From Acidimicrobiia bacterium (lineage in GTDB: Bacteria; Actinomycetota; Acidimicrobiia; Acidimicrobiales; JANYDT01): 37,310 nucleotides of DNA. The position numbers and the translations under genes are program-made. The DNA is taken from the NCBI GenBank assembly GCA_025359845.1, contig JANYDT010000027.1:1-37310 (forward strand), given 5' to 3'. Shown piece after piece: positions 1 through 11,081 of this stretch. The notes beneath the pieces are model-generated. The model did no database searches and was not told the origin of the DNA. It worked only from the letters and a program-made list of their open reading frames with translations. Position 1 is the stretch's first letter; each line of letters starts with the position of its first letter.

Positions 1-1281
1 ATCGTGGCGGCGACGCTCATGTGGGTGTTCAGGTGGCCGGCATTGTCGGCCACCTGGGTAGTCGGATTGGGCGCAGTCTTCTCGTCTTGGCTGTTTGAAG
101 CGGCGATCGTGGCCCGCCTCCTTGGGCGCCGGTGGGTCGCATCGCTCGTTGTCCCGGTTGTGAGCCTCATGTCGTGGCGATACACGATCGGCATGATGTC
201 GTGGGATCAATTCTTCTCCCAAGTGGTGGGGCTGGCCTTCTTGGTCGCGGCGGTGATGGTGGCCGTGGTTGGCAGCAACTCCATCGCCGCACGAGCTTGG
301 TTGCCTCCGGCGTTGCTCCTGAGCGCGGCGGGTATTTTGTGCTTTCCATCCCAAGCTGCGTTGGCGCCCATGATGCTGTTTGGAGTGGCGTTCGCTCAGG
401 TCGTCCAACGAAACCGATATCGGTGGCGGCCCTCCCGTCGTGCGCTCGGACTGCTGATCGTTTCGGCCGTGACGCTGGTGGGCGCCGCAGTGGTGATCGG
501 ACGACGGATTGATTTCAGTCGTCGGACGTTGGCCGGCCATGGGGAAGGGGAGGTCGCGCATCTGACGTTGCGGACATCCGGAGGGGTCGTGGTCTTGATT
601 CTGGCCGTCGTCGGTGCGCTGGTCGCACTGCGTTCGACCCGGCGCGGCGACGCTGGATCAGGCGCAGTGATGGGGGCGCTACTAGCCCCCGCACTTACAG
701 CCTTGGCATTCATCTCGTTACGGCACGGCTTTCCCACCAGAATCCCTATCTATAACTACCGCATCGCCAAGAACGCCTACACCGCGGCCCCGCTCGTCGT
801 TGTCCTCGCTTCGCTTGGGGCGGCGTGTTGCCTCGGCCGCCCGCAACCGAACCTCAAGCCCGCGGAGGGGAGAGAACTCCTCATTGGGCTCGGAGCGGTC
901 GCGGTTGCGCTCAGTTTGCTTATACAACCGACCTATCGAAGCAATGCCCATAATCCGATTCTGACTCCGCGCCAACTGGCTTTTGCCGAGCGCGTGGGAC
1001 ATCGGTACCCGCCCGAACAGGTCGCCATAGTCGGGCGTGACCTGGTCCCGTTTCATGTGTGGTGGACGTCCATTCGGCGGCGAGTCGATCCTTCGACTGG
1101 ACTGGTGCCGATGGCCGACCGCACAACGCGATGGGAGGCCTGGCCGCTCGGGTCGACCGAACGATATTTGCTGGCGATCGGCGAACCTTACGTTACGGCG
1201 ATCGCCGCCCGAGCAGGGGTGTCGATCGTGGAACGCCGAGGAGACGCAGTGCTTTTCGAGCGGCGGCGGGGAGGCTCTTGA
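1..1281 (+). CDS. Polytopic membrane protein, 5' truncated by the window edge
   Basis: The reading frame is open from base 1 and the first possible start (GTG at 4) has no visible upstream context, so the N-terminus is probably outside the window. About 425 residues are seen. There are many hydrophobic segments in the first 310 residues with short Arg-rich loops, then a soluble C-terminal tail of about 110 residues containing the pattern AFAERVGHRYPPEQVAIVG, which could be a small extracytoplasmic domain. This layout (many helices, then a soluble tail) resembles GT-C type glycosyltransferases or polysaccharide-related membrane proteins, but I see no diagnostic motif. It lies 1 bp before another membrane-anchored protein and next to sugar-transfer genes, so a role in surface glycan assembly is plausible by context only. 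Confidence 0.6.
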   Translation: MVAATLMWVFRWPALSATWVVGLGAVFSSWLFEAAIVARLLGRRWVASLVVPVVSLMSWRYTIGMMSWDQFFSQVVGLAFLVAAVMVAVVGSNSIAARAWLPPALLLSAAGILCFPSQAALAPMMLFGVAFAQVVQRNRYRWRPSRRALGLLIVSAVTLVGAAVVIGRRIDFSRRTLAGHGEGEVAHLTLRTSGGVVVLILAVVGALVALRSTRRGDAGSGAVMGALLAPALTALAFISLRHGFPTRIPIYNYRIAKNAYTAAPLVVVLASLGAACCLGRPQPNLKPAEGRELLIGLGAVAVALSLLIQPTYRSNAHNPILTPRQLAFAERVGHRYPPEQVAIVGRDLVPFHVWWTSIRRRVDPSTGLVPMADRTTRWEAWPLGSTERYLLAIGEPYVTAIAARAGVSIVERRGDAVLFERRRGGS

Positions 1282-1282
1282 G

Positions 1283-1972
1283 ATGCGTTCGCCGCGGTTC
1301 CTCAGACCCCTTGTAGTGGCCACTTGTCTCATCTTCGCCGCAGTCACCGTCATTTCCACCGTCTCGAATCGTCGGTGGCCCGGCCCCGAGCCGGTCGCCG
1401 CTGCTCCCGATTCAGCGGCTTCGCAACGCACAATCGCGGCTCTACACCGGGGCGGTATCGGGCTTTCGAAGAACGACCGTGACGCCATAAAAGCACTCGT
1501 CTTCTTTTGGCGCGGACGAGCCGATCTGATCCAAGCCTTTCCTGCTATCAACGGTGGAGCGCCACTGGCATCCCTTTTGGGCTGGGTTTTGGCCACCAAC
1601 GATTACGGAGCCTTGATCGTGTCGCGTTGGCGCCCTGCGTTCGTAAACGTCAGCCGGCGAATTGGGTTGCGCGATCAGCCCGTCCGAGGGGGCGCAGACG
1701 TCGACATCACGCTGTACCTCTTGGCGCTCGCCGATGAGCGGTCCCGCCCCCAGTTCAGCGTTCGCCCGGCGCAATGGGAACTGATTCGCGTTTGGCGAGA
1801 GCGGCCCGACGTACGCGCCCGGTTCGCTCACGGCCCGATCGTCGAGGTTCGCAAGTTTCTCCGATGGTCGTACACCATCGCGCCTGATGACCCGGCGTTC
1901 GCCCAACTCAAGCCGGTGTTCGGCTCGTTGGCCCGGTGGGACCTCGACCTCCCGCCGACCCCGTGGGGGTAA
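1283..1972 (+). CDS. Hypothetical protein with N-terminal membrane anchor
   Basis: A 229-residue protein. The frame is open further upstream, but ATG 1283, 1 bp after the stop of the preceding gene, gives a sensible N-terminus: a short basic stretch, then one hydrophobic helix (about residues 9-27). The rest is soluble and Arg/Trp/Pro rich. I recognise no family or catalytic motif. Its tight spacing to the upstream membrane protein suggests one transcript and a shared role, perhaps at the cell surface. It converges on the sugar transferase gene with only 18 bp between the two stops. Confidence 0.55.
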   Translation: MRSPRFLRPLVVATCLIFAAVTVISTVSNRRWPGPEPVAAAPDSAASQRTIAALHRGGIGLSKNDRDAIKALVFFWRGRADLIQAFPAINGGAPLASLLGWVLATNDYGALIVSRWRPAFVNVSRRIGLRDQPVRGGADVDITLYLLALADERSRPQFSVRPAQWELIRVWRERPDVRARFAHGPIVEVRKFLRWSYTIAPDDPAFAQLKPVFGSLARWDLDLPPTPWG

Positions 1973-1990
1973 GGGTGAGCGGGGAAGGCC

Positions 1991-3331
1991 CTATCGACCC
2001 CGTCCGAAAAGGACGCTTCGCAAAGTTCGAGAAAGGACGCGTAAGTCCAAGGACACGCTTTGATGACGTAAGTAATACAAGTCGTATTGCAACTTCTCGA
2101 AAGCGTCTTGTTCTGATGCCCCGTAGCGATATTTCACTTGCGCCCAGCCGGTCAAGCCGGGTTGGGCGATGTGGCGCAGCCCGTAGAAGGGCAGTTTTCT
2201 GGTCAATTCGGCCACGTAGTGCGGCTGCTCGGGGCGGGGCCCAACAAGGGATAATTCACCCCGTAACATATTCACGAACTGGGGGAGTTCGTCGAGATGG
2301 GTCCGCCTCAGTACCCGACCGAACGGCGTGATTCGGGGGTCGTCGATCTCCGTCCACAATGCCACCGCTTCACCAACCGTGTCGGCGCGCATTGTGCGAA
2401 ATTTGTACATCACGAATTCGACACCGCCGCGCCCGACTCGGGTTTGACGAAACACCAGGGGGCCGCGATTGGCGAAGCGATTGGCGAGCCAAACGACGGG
2501 AGTGGCCAGCGCGCAGACGAAAGCGCCGGCCAACCCTGCGGCGATGTCCACGCCCCGTTTCAAATGTGAGTACGGCCCGCCATGGACTTCGCTGACGTCG
2601 GTGAGCAGCGCCATCCGTCCGAGGGAACTCAATGGCAATTTACCCAACCACTCGTCGCAGAATCCCTCGAGCGACCGGACGCGGACGCCCTCTTCGTGCA
2701 ACGCCGAAACGGCCTGCAGCACCGATTCGTCACGCTGGGCTTCGTCGGAAAGCACGATAACGGTGACTTGGCCGGCCTTCGCGGTGGCCGTCAAACCGGC
2801 CGACGTGACCTCCTCGATCCTCAGGACGCGGGCGAGTCGAAAGGCAATTTCGGGATCGACAAGTCCGGGCGCGGCCTCACTGTTGAGAAAGCCGGCCTCG
2901 TCGGGGCCGAGCACACCGAGCACGACGTCGCCGCGATCATTCGTTCGGCGTTGGCGATGCGACCATGCACAGCATCCGACATCCCAAACGCCGACGGCGA
3001 TAGGCGCCGTTGTAAGCACGAAACGGGGGAGGAGGCCGGGCCGAAAAAGGCCAAGGAGGGTGAAGGCCCCCGTCGCGAGGGCCACCGCCAGAAGACTGGT
3101 GAAGACTGCGGGCTGCCAGTCACGTGGTTCGTCTGGGATACCGAGAACCGAGGCTGCGATCCAATACATCAACGCGAGCAGGGCAAAACCCCAGAAAGGG
3201 TTCTGTTTGCCGAACTGGTAGGTGTCGGCCCGGAAGTTGGCGTGGTAGGCGCCCAACCCGAACACGATGAGTGCAGTACCGAGCGCCAAGACCATCTGGC
3301 GGGTGCGAGACATCGTGCTCAAGTCTGACAC
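1991..3331 (-). CDS. Polyprenyl-phosphate sugar-1-phosphate transferase (exopolysaccharide initiating transferase)
   Basis: A 446-residue protein. Residues 1-125 contain about four membrane helices, residues 135-245 form a soluble nucleotide-binding-like region, and residues 255-446 form the bacterial sugar transferase domain (Pfam PF02397). That domain starts with a basic patch and hydrophobic hairpin (SHLKRGVDI) and carries the family signatures KFRTMR, DELPQFVNMLRGELSLVGPRPE and PGLTGWAQV. Such enzymes move a hexose-1-phosphate from a nucleotide sugar to undecaprenyl phosphate on the inner face of the membrane, the first step in building exopolysaccharide or other surface glycan. The sugar cannot be told from sequence. 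The start is GTG 3331 or ATG 3313. It lies downstream of two same-strand genes, including a GT2 enzyme that could act next. Confidence 0.88.
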   Translation of the reverse strand: MSDLSTMSRTRQMVLALGTALIVFGLGAYHANFRADTYQFGKQNPFWGFALLALMYWIAASVLGIPDEPRDWQPAVFTSLLAVALATGAFTLLGLFRPGLLPRFVLTTAPIAVGVWDVGCCAWSHRQRRTNDRGDVVLGVLGPDEAGFLNSEAAPGLVDPEIAFRLARVLRIEEVTSAGLTATAKAGQVTVIVLSDEAQRDESVLQAVSALHEEGVRVRSLEGFCDEWLGKLPLSSLGRMALLTDVSEVHGGPYSHLKRGVDIAAGLAGAFVCALATPVVWLANRFANRGPLVFRQTRVGRGGVEFVMYKFRTMRADTVGEAVALWTEIDDPRITPFGRVLRRTHLDELPQFVNMLRGELSLVGPRPEQPHYVAELTRKLPFYGLRHIAQPGLTGWAQVKYRYGASEQDAFEKLQYDLYYLRHQSVSLDLRVLSRTLRSVLFGRGR

Positions 3332-3367
3332 GATCTTCGCGGGCCCTCCGCTGAGACGGGCCCCGGG

Positions 3368-5086
3368 CTATGGTCGGGACGGTGCCAAGCCGGCTCCATT
3401 CGCGAGATTGGCGCGTTGCCGCGCTCGCCGCGACGATTCGGGGGCCTTAGCGTCGATGAGCGAACGAATTTGGGCCAGCACCGATGCCGCATGGTCGATC
3501 GGAACCCGTTCACGTCGATCAAAGTCGAAGTCGAACCCGTCGCCTGAACCTCGATACGGGTCATCGAGAAGAAGCGAACCCCAACGGGCGTACAGAAGCC
3601 GCACCTCCTCCGGTTTTGTGTCGGGGTGGCGGGTCTGGCTTTCAAAATGGAGATGCGTGACTCGACCCAGACTGATGCACCGCAACCCGATGACTCGAAG
3701 TTTTTGGCAGAGATCGACGTCATTGAACGCCGCAGGGAAGTCTTCGCTGAAGCCACCAACCGACTCGAAAGCCGATCGGCGAGTCATCATGCATGCGGCC
3801 GTTACCCCCACAGTCTCACTGTCGACTAGATCACGGCCGTTGAAAGTCAGCTCGGGGAGCCCGTAACAAGCGTGGGTGACGCCCGAGCCGACGAACGTAT
3901 GGCCGGCGTGTTGAACGGCACCGCTGGGAAACAACAATCGAGCGCCCACTGCGCCGATATCGCGACGTTCGGCGACGGCCGCCATTTCTGCTGTCCACGC
4001 CGGTGTTTGGCAGACAATATCATCATTCAGAAATACCAGGAGGTCGTGCTCGGCGGCCTGCGCGCCAACGTTGCATTTTCGGGCGAAGTTAAACTCTTCC
4101 CGAAACATCACAATTCGACAGCCGAGATCGCGGAGCCGTTTCGCCGCATGTTTCGGAGCCCCCTCATCGAGAACGACGACCACCTCATATTCCTGGCCAG
4201 CCAGGGTCTCATGGACCGTCTGTACACAAAGCTCGGCCATTGACGGAAACCACTTCGGCACGGCGTCAGGAGTCCGGATCGGCGAAGCGCGCGTCGGGAT
4301 GATGATCGAGACGGGAGATACCGATCGGCGAGAGACCCAGAAGTATTCGGAGGGCGAAGCATCGATGACTATTCCGGGATGGCCAGAGCGGGCTACATGT
4401 TCCTCCAAAACCCGACGCTGGGTATCTCGGACTCCGCTCTTGTTGACGATACCTCCGGCCGTCGAGGCCGCGTGGGTTCGCCAGCTGTAGAGGATGCGTC
4501 GGATGTGGATGAACCGTCCGTTCTGCTCATATGCCCGCAGACAAAGATCCCAATCTTGGGCAAAATCCACCGCCGAACGAAAGCCACCTAAATGCTCAAA
4601 GAACTCTTTGCGAAGCACGAGGAGATGGCAAATGTAGTTCTGACATTCTAGTCGGGGAGGATTCCAGTCGGGCTTACGGAATGTCGATTGTACTTTGCCA
4701 TCGACATCGATAGTTTGCTCGTCGCAATACAGCACATCCGCCCTAGGATCAGCCGTAATTGTTTCGCAATATGCGTCCAGACAACCTGGCTCCAACACGT
4801 CGTCCTGGTCGACGAATCCGACGAAAGTGCCCCGCGCCCTCTCCGCGCCGGCATTGGACGTCGCGCTGATGCCGCGATTCGGAGTGTCGGGCGGCGGTTC
4901 AATAAGGGTGATCCAAGAGTCGAGGGTTCGAGTCCGAACCCAGGCGACGTCGTCGTCGAGCGTTCCGTCGGCGACGAGGATTACTTCGCAGTCTTCGCGC
5001 CTTTGGCGGTCGAGCGAATCGAGCAAGGCCTCCAAGAAGGTTCGCGGGGGACGATACAGCGGGATTACGAGGGTCAGTGTGATCAC
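3368..5086 (-). CDS. Glycosyltransferase with two tandem GT2 (GT-A fold) domains
   Basis: A 572-residue protein with two family 2 glycosyltransferase domains. The first (about 1-240) opens with TLVIPLYRPPRTF and has the metal-binding acidic motif DQDD at 93-96. The second (about 255-500) opens with SIIIPTRAS and has NDD at 354-356, followed by a GGFSEDF-type acceptor loop. It is expected to be cytoplasmic, adding one or two sugars from nucleotide donors to a lipid-linked glycan. The two domains may have different donors or make alternating linkages. The start is GTG 5086, 4 bp after the stop of the preceding gene, so translation is probably coupled. The Asp/Arg-rich C-terminal tail has no recognised domain. 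Confidence 0.85.
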   Translation of the reverse strand: MITLTLVIPLYRPPRTFLEALLDSLDRQRREDCEVILVADGTLDDDVAWVRTRTLDSWITLIEPPPDTPNRGISATSNAGAERARGTFVGFVDQDDVLEPGCLDAYCETITADPRADVLYCDEQTIDVDGKVQSTFRKPDWNPPRLECQNYICHLLVLRKEFFEHLGGFRSAVDFAQDWDLCLRAYEQNGRFIHIRRILYSWRTHAASTAGGIVNKSGVRDTQRRVLEEHVARSGHPGIVIDASPSEYFWVSRRSVSPVSIIIPTRASPIRTPDAVPKWFPSMAELCVQTVHETLAGQEYEVVVVLDEGAPKHAAKRLRDLGCRIVMFREEFNFARKCNVGAQAAEHDLLVFLNDDIVCQTPAWTAEMAAVAERRDIGAVGARLLFPSGAVQHAGHTFVGSGVTHACYGLPELTFNGRDLVDSETVGVTAACMMTRRSAFESVGGFSEDFPAAFNDVDLCQKLRVIGLRCISLGRVTHLHFESQTRHPDTKPEEVRLLYARWGSLLLDDPYRGSGDGFDFDFDRRERVPIDHAASVLAQIRSLIDAKAPESSRRARQRANLANGAGLAPSRP

Positions 5087-5090
5087 AGGA

Positions 5091-5474
5091 TCAGGCGGAG
5101 TTCTTCGAGAGAAGGACGCCGATCGCCCACGCTCGGGACGTAACTATCGCCTTTAACATCGACAATCTCGTCATGTCTGCGGGAAACGTCCCGAAGGGTG
5201 GAAGCCCTCGCAAGGAGCGCAGCTGGAGCAGGCCAAGGACTCGACAGCCGAGCTTCCACGCGTGATCTTGTTTCAGCTCCTCGATGAGGTCGTCAAGGGC
5301 ACGGTCAGAAACGAGGTCGCCGGGCGGACGCCCGTAGAGTTCGGCAAAAGAGTCGCCGCCGCTCAGAACGTCGGCCCGGGTGATGTACTCGACCAACATC
5401 GCCGCGGACGCGAAGCGTTGATCGGTGTGCGATCGCTCGTTTGAGGGTCTTGTTGACGACGCCGAACTGGTCAC
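5091..5474 (-). CDS. Hypothetical small protein in the glycan cluster
   Basis: A 127-residue protein. I chose GTG 5474 because an AAAGGA ribosome-site match lies about 10 bases upstream. A TTG at 5507 would add 11 residues. The first 25 residues are Ser/Thr/Arg rich and probably disordered. The rest looks helical, with a region reading DRALDDLIEELKQDHAWK and a C-terminal hydrophobic stretch. I do not recognise a family. It is the first gene of a minus-strand group with the GT2 and sugar transferase genes and sits 4 bp from the GT2 start, so it probably belongs to the same pathway. Confidence 0.55.
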   Translation of the reverse strand: MTSSASSTRPSNERSHTDQRFASAAMLVEYITRADVLSGGDSFAELYGRPPGDLVSDRALDDLIEELKQDHAWKLGCRVLGLLQLRSLRGLPPFGTFPADMTRLSMLKAIVTSRAWAIGVLLSKNSA

Positions 5475-5517
5475 GAGCGGGTTTCCTTTCTGAGGCAAGG
5501 CCGACAAACTACGCTAT

Positions 5518-6522
5518 GTGGCGATGGATGGTCGTGTTGGCGGGAGCTCGTTCGATTGTTCCGTGGTGTTGCCGGTCAAGAACGCCGGACTCGTTCTGGC
5601 TGACGTTCTCGATGGAGTCGCAAAACAGAACTTTTCGGGGTTTGTCGAAGTGCTGTTGATCGACTCGGGCTCCACCGATGGGAGCTTGGAGCGCCTCCGA
5701 CTCGCGGCCGAGCGGCCGGGATGGCGACTGTTGGAGATTGCGCCTGAGAGCTTCGGCCACGCCGTCACTCGCAATATGGGTGTGACCGAGACCTCGGGCG
5801 AGTTCATCGCGTTCATCACACACGACGCCATCCCCGAATCGTCGACGTGGCTCGAAGCTCTCGTAGCCCCGATGCTTGGTCACCCCGACATCGCCGGCGT
5901 GTTCGGCCGACACATCGCCCACAGAGGGGCCTCACCCTACGTGGGCGATGAACTGGACCGGCACTTCGTCGGCTTTCGAGATGAGCCCACGACGTGGCTG
6001 ACGGACCGGGCTCGCTACGACACCGACGAGCGTTATCGGCAACACCTGCACTTTTTCTCGTCGAACAATGCGTGCATCCGTCGATCGGTGTGGGAGAAGA
6101 TCCCCTTTCCCGATGTTGCGTTCGCCGAAGATCAGGCCTGGGCCAAAGCCGTCACCGAGGCGGGTTGGAAAAGAGCCTACGCCGACGACGCCGTCGTAAG
6201 TCACTCCCACGATTTCGGTCCGATCGAGACGCTGCGGCGGGCCTTCGATGAAAGTCGCTCTTTCCGCCGCCATTTTGGGTACCGGCTCGCTCCGACCCTG
6301 TTGGGCATCGCCCGAACCACCGTGGGCTTCACGCTCCGAGATGCCCGAGCGGCGCGGGCCCACGGTTACTGGCGGAAAGCCCCGTGGGCGACGGCGATGC
6401 GCCCGCTCCTTCACCTCGCGAAGGCGTCAGGCCACTTTTTGGGCTCGCACGAGCAACGGCTGCCGCCTGCGTTTAGCGACCGGTTGTCGTTGGATCGTCG
6501 ACTGCAAGTCGGTCTTCGGTGA
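5518..6522 (+). CDS. GT2 glycosyltransferase, rhamnosyltransferase-like
   Basis: A 334-residue family 2 glycosyltransferase. It begins with the GT-A nucleotide-binding strand CSVVLPVKNAG, then LLIDSGSTDGS, and the metal-site region reads THD in place of a strict DxD. The SFGHAVTRNMG and AFAEDQAWAKAV segments are typical of the RfbF/WbbL-like rhamnosyltransferases involved in O-antigen or cell-wall linker synthesis. The start is GTG 5518 or ATG 5524. It is transcribed divergently from the gene starting at 5474, with 43 bp between them, and is followed 16 bp later by another glycosyltransferase. The sugar assignment is inferred from family resemblance only. Confidence 0.82.
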   Translation: MAMDGRVGGSSFDCSVVLPVKNAGLVLADVLDGVAKQNFSGFVEVLLIDSGSTDGSLERLRLAAERPGWRLLEIAPESFGHAVTRNMGVTETSGEFIAFITHDAIPESSTWLEALVAPMLGHPDIAGVFGRHIAHRGASPYVGDELDRHFVGFRDEPTTWLTDRARYDTDERYRQHLHFFSSNNACIRRSVWEKIPFPDVAFAEDQAWAKAVTEAGWKRAYADDAVVSHSHDFGPIETLRRAFDESRSFRRHFGYRLAPTLLGIARTTVGFTLRDARAARAHGYWRKAPWATAMRPLLHLAKASGHFLGSHEQRLPPAFSDRLSLDRRLQVGLR

Positions 6523-6538
6523 TCGCGACGGCCACCTG

Positions 6539-7795
6539 ATGATCGGTAATTTGGTCGGGCGGGCCCTGGAGCTGGTGCGCCGCGAGGGCGTTCGCGGCGC
6601 CGCCTGCAAGGTTGTCGAGCGGCGGCATCGTTTCCGGGGTCTGACGCGCCACGACCCGCTGGCTGACCTCGGGTTTGTGAATTCGAAGGTCATCGAGCCC
6701 GGATCGGGTCCCGGGGTCGATCTGGTTTGGTTCATTCCCCCTTACGGGCGTGGCTCGGGTGGGCACACCACGCTGTTTCGGTTCGTCGGCTTGCTGGAGG
6801 ACAGGGGGTGGACGAACCACATTTGCCTAAGCGGACCGGGCCAAGCCCGCAACGAGCGTGAGGCCGAACGACAGATCCGTGAATGGTTCCCACCCACCAA
6901 GGCGCGAATCACACTGGGCACGAACGGACTGCCGCCCTGCCGTGTGGCCTTGGCCACCGGTTGGCAGACGGCGTATCCCGTGCGGAGCTTTCAAGGCGCT
7001 CAGACGCGAGCCTATTTCGTGCAGGACTTCGAGCCGTGGTTCTGGCCGGCCGGAGGTGCCGCGACCCTGGCCGAGAGCACGTATCGGTTCGGATTCCCGG
7101 CGATCACCATGGGTTCCTGGTTGGCCGGTGAATTGGCCCAACGCTACGGAGCGTCAACCTTTCCGCTCGGCTTTTCCTACGATCGATCCATTTTTTCTCC
7201 GCCGATCGGCTCGACGGTGGGGGCCAGTCCATCGGGTGAGTTCGATGGACGGGCTGGACTGCGGGTGTTCTTCTATGCCCGCCCGGTCACGCCCCGACGC
7301 GGATTCGAGATCGGGGCCATGGCCCTTGACGCCCTCATCCGCCAGATTCCTGATGTGACGGTAGTTACTGCGGGATGGGGGCTGGGCAATTACACGCTCC
7401 CGTTCCCGGTCGAGGATCACGGAGTGGTGACGCCTGAAGAACTTGCAGATGTCGTGCGCGGCAGCGACGTGGCCCTCGTGCTGTCGCATTCAAACGTTAG
7501 TCTGCTGCCGCTTGAGATAATGGCCTGCGGCGTGCCGTTGGTAACCAACAATGAACCGTGGTCGTCGTGGTTGGTCGGTCCTAAGGTGGCCAAACTGGCT
7601 CCTAGCGAGCCCGGTGCGATTGCCGAGGCGCTCGTGGCGCTGTGTCGTGATCCGGGTGCTCGTAGGGGGTTCGCGCAACGGGGGGCGGCGTTCGCCGCGA
7701 CGACGAGTTGGGGCGCGGAAGCCGACCGATTGGCGGTCTATCTCGAATCGATTGCCGCTGGAGCGACCGGGGCACCCCCAACCAAACCGGTGTGA
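6539..7795 (+). CDS. GT-B glycosyltransferase, WsaF-like (rhamnosyltransferase family)
   Basis: A 418-residue protein. The frame is open upstream inside the previous gene. I chose ATG 6539 because the family core starts soon after it and it lies 16 bp from the previous stop. The N-terminal half has VWFIPPYGRGSGGHTTLFR and later QDFEPWFWPAG, both typical of WsaF-type S-layer glycan rhamnosyltransferases. The C-terminal half has the GT4-style donor region (VVTPEELADVV, then SLLPLEIMACGVPLVT). It probably extends a lipid-linked glycan in the cytoplasm together with the preceding GT2. A basic N-terminal extension of about 55 residues precedes the fold. The substrate is not established. Confidence 0.8.
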   Translation: MIGNLVGRALELVRREGVRGAACKVVERRHRFRGLTRHDPLADLGFVNSKVIEPGSGPGVDLVWFIPPYGRGSGGHTTLFRFVGLLEDRGWTNHICLSGPGQARNEREAERQIREWFPPTKARITLGTNGLPPCRVALATGWQTAYPVRSFQGAQTRAYFVQDFEPWFWPAGGAATLAESTYRFGFPAITMGSWLAGELAQRYGASTFPLGFSYDRSIFSPPIGSTVGASPSGEFDGRAGLRVFFYARPVTPRRGFEIGAMALDALIRQIPDVTVVTAGWGLGNYTLPFPVEDHGVVTPEELADVVRGSDVALVLSHSNVSLLPLEIMACGVPLVTNNEPWSSWLVGPKVAKLAPSEPGAIAEALVALCRDPGARRGFAQRGAAFAATTSWGAEADRLAVYLESIAAGATGAPPTKPV

Positions 7796-7853
7796 TGTTC
7801 AGTCCGCACACATTTTGGGCCCTCCAAATCCGTCAGGCTCGACAAAGGCGCGG

Positions 7854-7859
7854 TATGGT
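7854..7859 (+). promoter_or_regulatory. Probable -10 box of pyrG (leaderless start)
   Basis: TATGGT lies 8 bases before the GTG start of pyrG, and there is no Shine-Dalgarno sequence between them. The spacing would place the first transcribed base at or next to the start codon. No good -35 box is visible. Confidence 0.45.
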
Positions 7860-7861
7860 GA

Positions 7862-10101
<2,240 letters not shown>

Positions 10102-10117
10102 ACTCTGATGAAGCGCC

Positions 10118-11041
10118 ATGCCTGAGCTTTCTCTGGCGATGGAGGAGTTCTTGACGTGGCTGACGGTCGAGCGAGGGCGCGCAAAGAACACCATTGCCGC
10201 CTACCGCCGGGATTTAGCCGCATACACCGAGTTTTTAAGATTCCGGAATGTGGCGATCGAGAGCGTCCGAGAGGGCCACTTGCACGATTACGTCGCGTTC
10301 TTACGGGCCAGCGCGAGGGCGCCGGCGTCGATAGCGCGGGCGATGGTGGCAATCCGCACGTTGCACCAATTCCTGCTCGATGAAGGCGTGACCAGCGGCG
10401 ACCCGTCCGCCGACGTGGCTGTTCCAAGAGTCCCCTCAGGAATTCCTAAGGCACTCACCGAAGAGGAAGTCGGCCGTTTGCTCGACGCGGTGCCCGGCGC
10501 CGATGCCGCGGCCCGACGCGACCGGGCCATCCTTGAACTGTTGTACGGAACGGGCATGCGAATCTCCGAGTTGTGTGGGCTTTCGCTGGCCGACCTTGAT
10601 CTGAACGAGTCAATCGGTCGGGTGTTCGGCAAAGGGGCGAAGGAGCGCATCGTCCCGATCGGTCGCTTGGCTCGCCAGGCGTTGTCGACCTGGCTCGAAC
10701 GCGATGGTCGGGGGGCCTTCGTCCCGCCCCGATGGGCTCGTCGAGATGACGCTGTCGCCGTCTTCCTCAACCAACGCGGCGGTCGGCTGTCGCGTCAAGG
10801 GGCTTGGATGATCGTGCGCCGTCACGCCGATACGGTCGGTCTCGCCGATCGGTTGTCGCCCCATGTGCTTCGCCACTCTTGCGCCACCCACATGCTCGAC
10901 CATGGCGCCGACATCCGAACCGTCCAAGAACTACTCGGTCACGCCTCATTGACGACCACTCAGGTGTATACCAAGGTCACGGGTGACCGACTGAGAGTGG
11001 CCTACGACGCCGCCCATCCGCGAGCCAAACTCGCTCGTTGA
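10118..11041 (+). CDS. xerD: Site-specific tyrosine recombinase XerD
   Basis: A 307-residue tyrosine recombinase of the length expected for XerC/XerD. It resolves chromosome dimers at dif during division. The N-terminal SAM-like core-binding domain spans about 1-95. The catalytic domain shows Arg148 (GTGMRISEL), the beta-hairpin Lys in GKGAKERIVP, His249 and Arg252 in HVLRH, His275 in LLGHASL, and the nucleophile Tyr284. I call it XerD rather than XerC because it sits between the Nudix gene and scpAB, as in other actinobacteria. It converges with trpS (40 bp apart). Confidence 0.92.
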   Translation: MPELSLAMEEFLTWLTVERGRAKNTIAAYRRDLAAYTEFLRFRNVAIESVREGHLHDYVAFLRASARAPASIARAMVAIRTLHQFLLDEGVTSGDPSADVAVPRVPSGIPKALTEEEVGRLLDAVPGADAAARRDRAILELLYGTGMRISELCGLSLADLDLNESIGRVFGKGAKERIVPIGRLARQALSTWLERDGRGAFVPPRWARRDDAVAVFLNQRGGRLSRQGAWMIVRRHADTVGLADRLSPHVLRHSCATHMLDHGADIRTVQELLGHASLTTTQVYTKVTGDRLRVAYDAAHPRAKLAR

Positions 11042-11081
11042 TGCTCGATAGTGCTCGCCGGCCCATTCGCGGTGGGGGCGG

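Noticed and set aside
718..1599. 293-codon minus-strand frame across two left-end genes
   Set aside because: It spans the stop-start joint of two plus-strand genes and has no recognisable domain; it is an antisense shadow.
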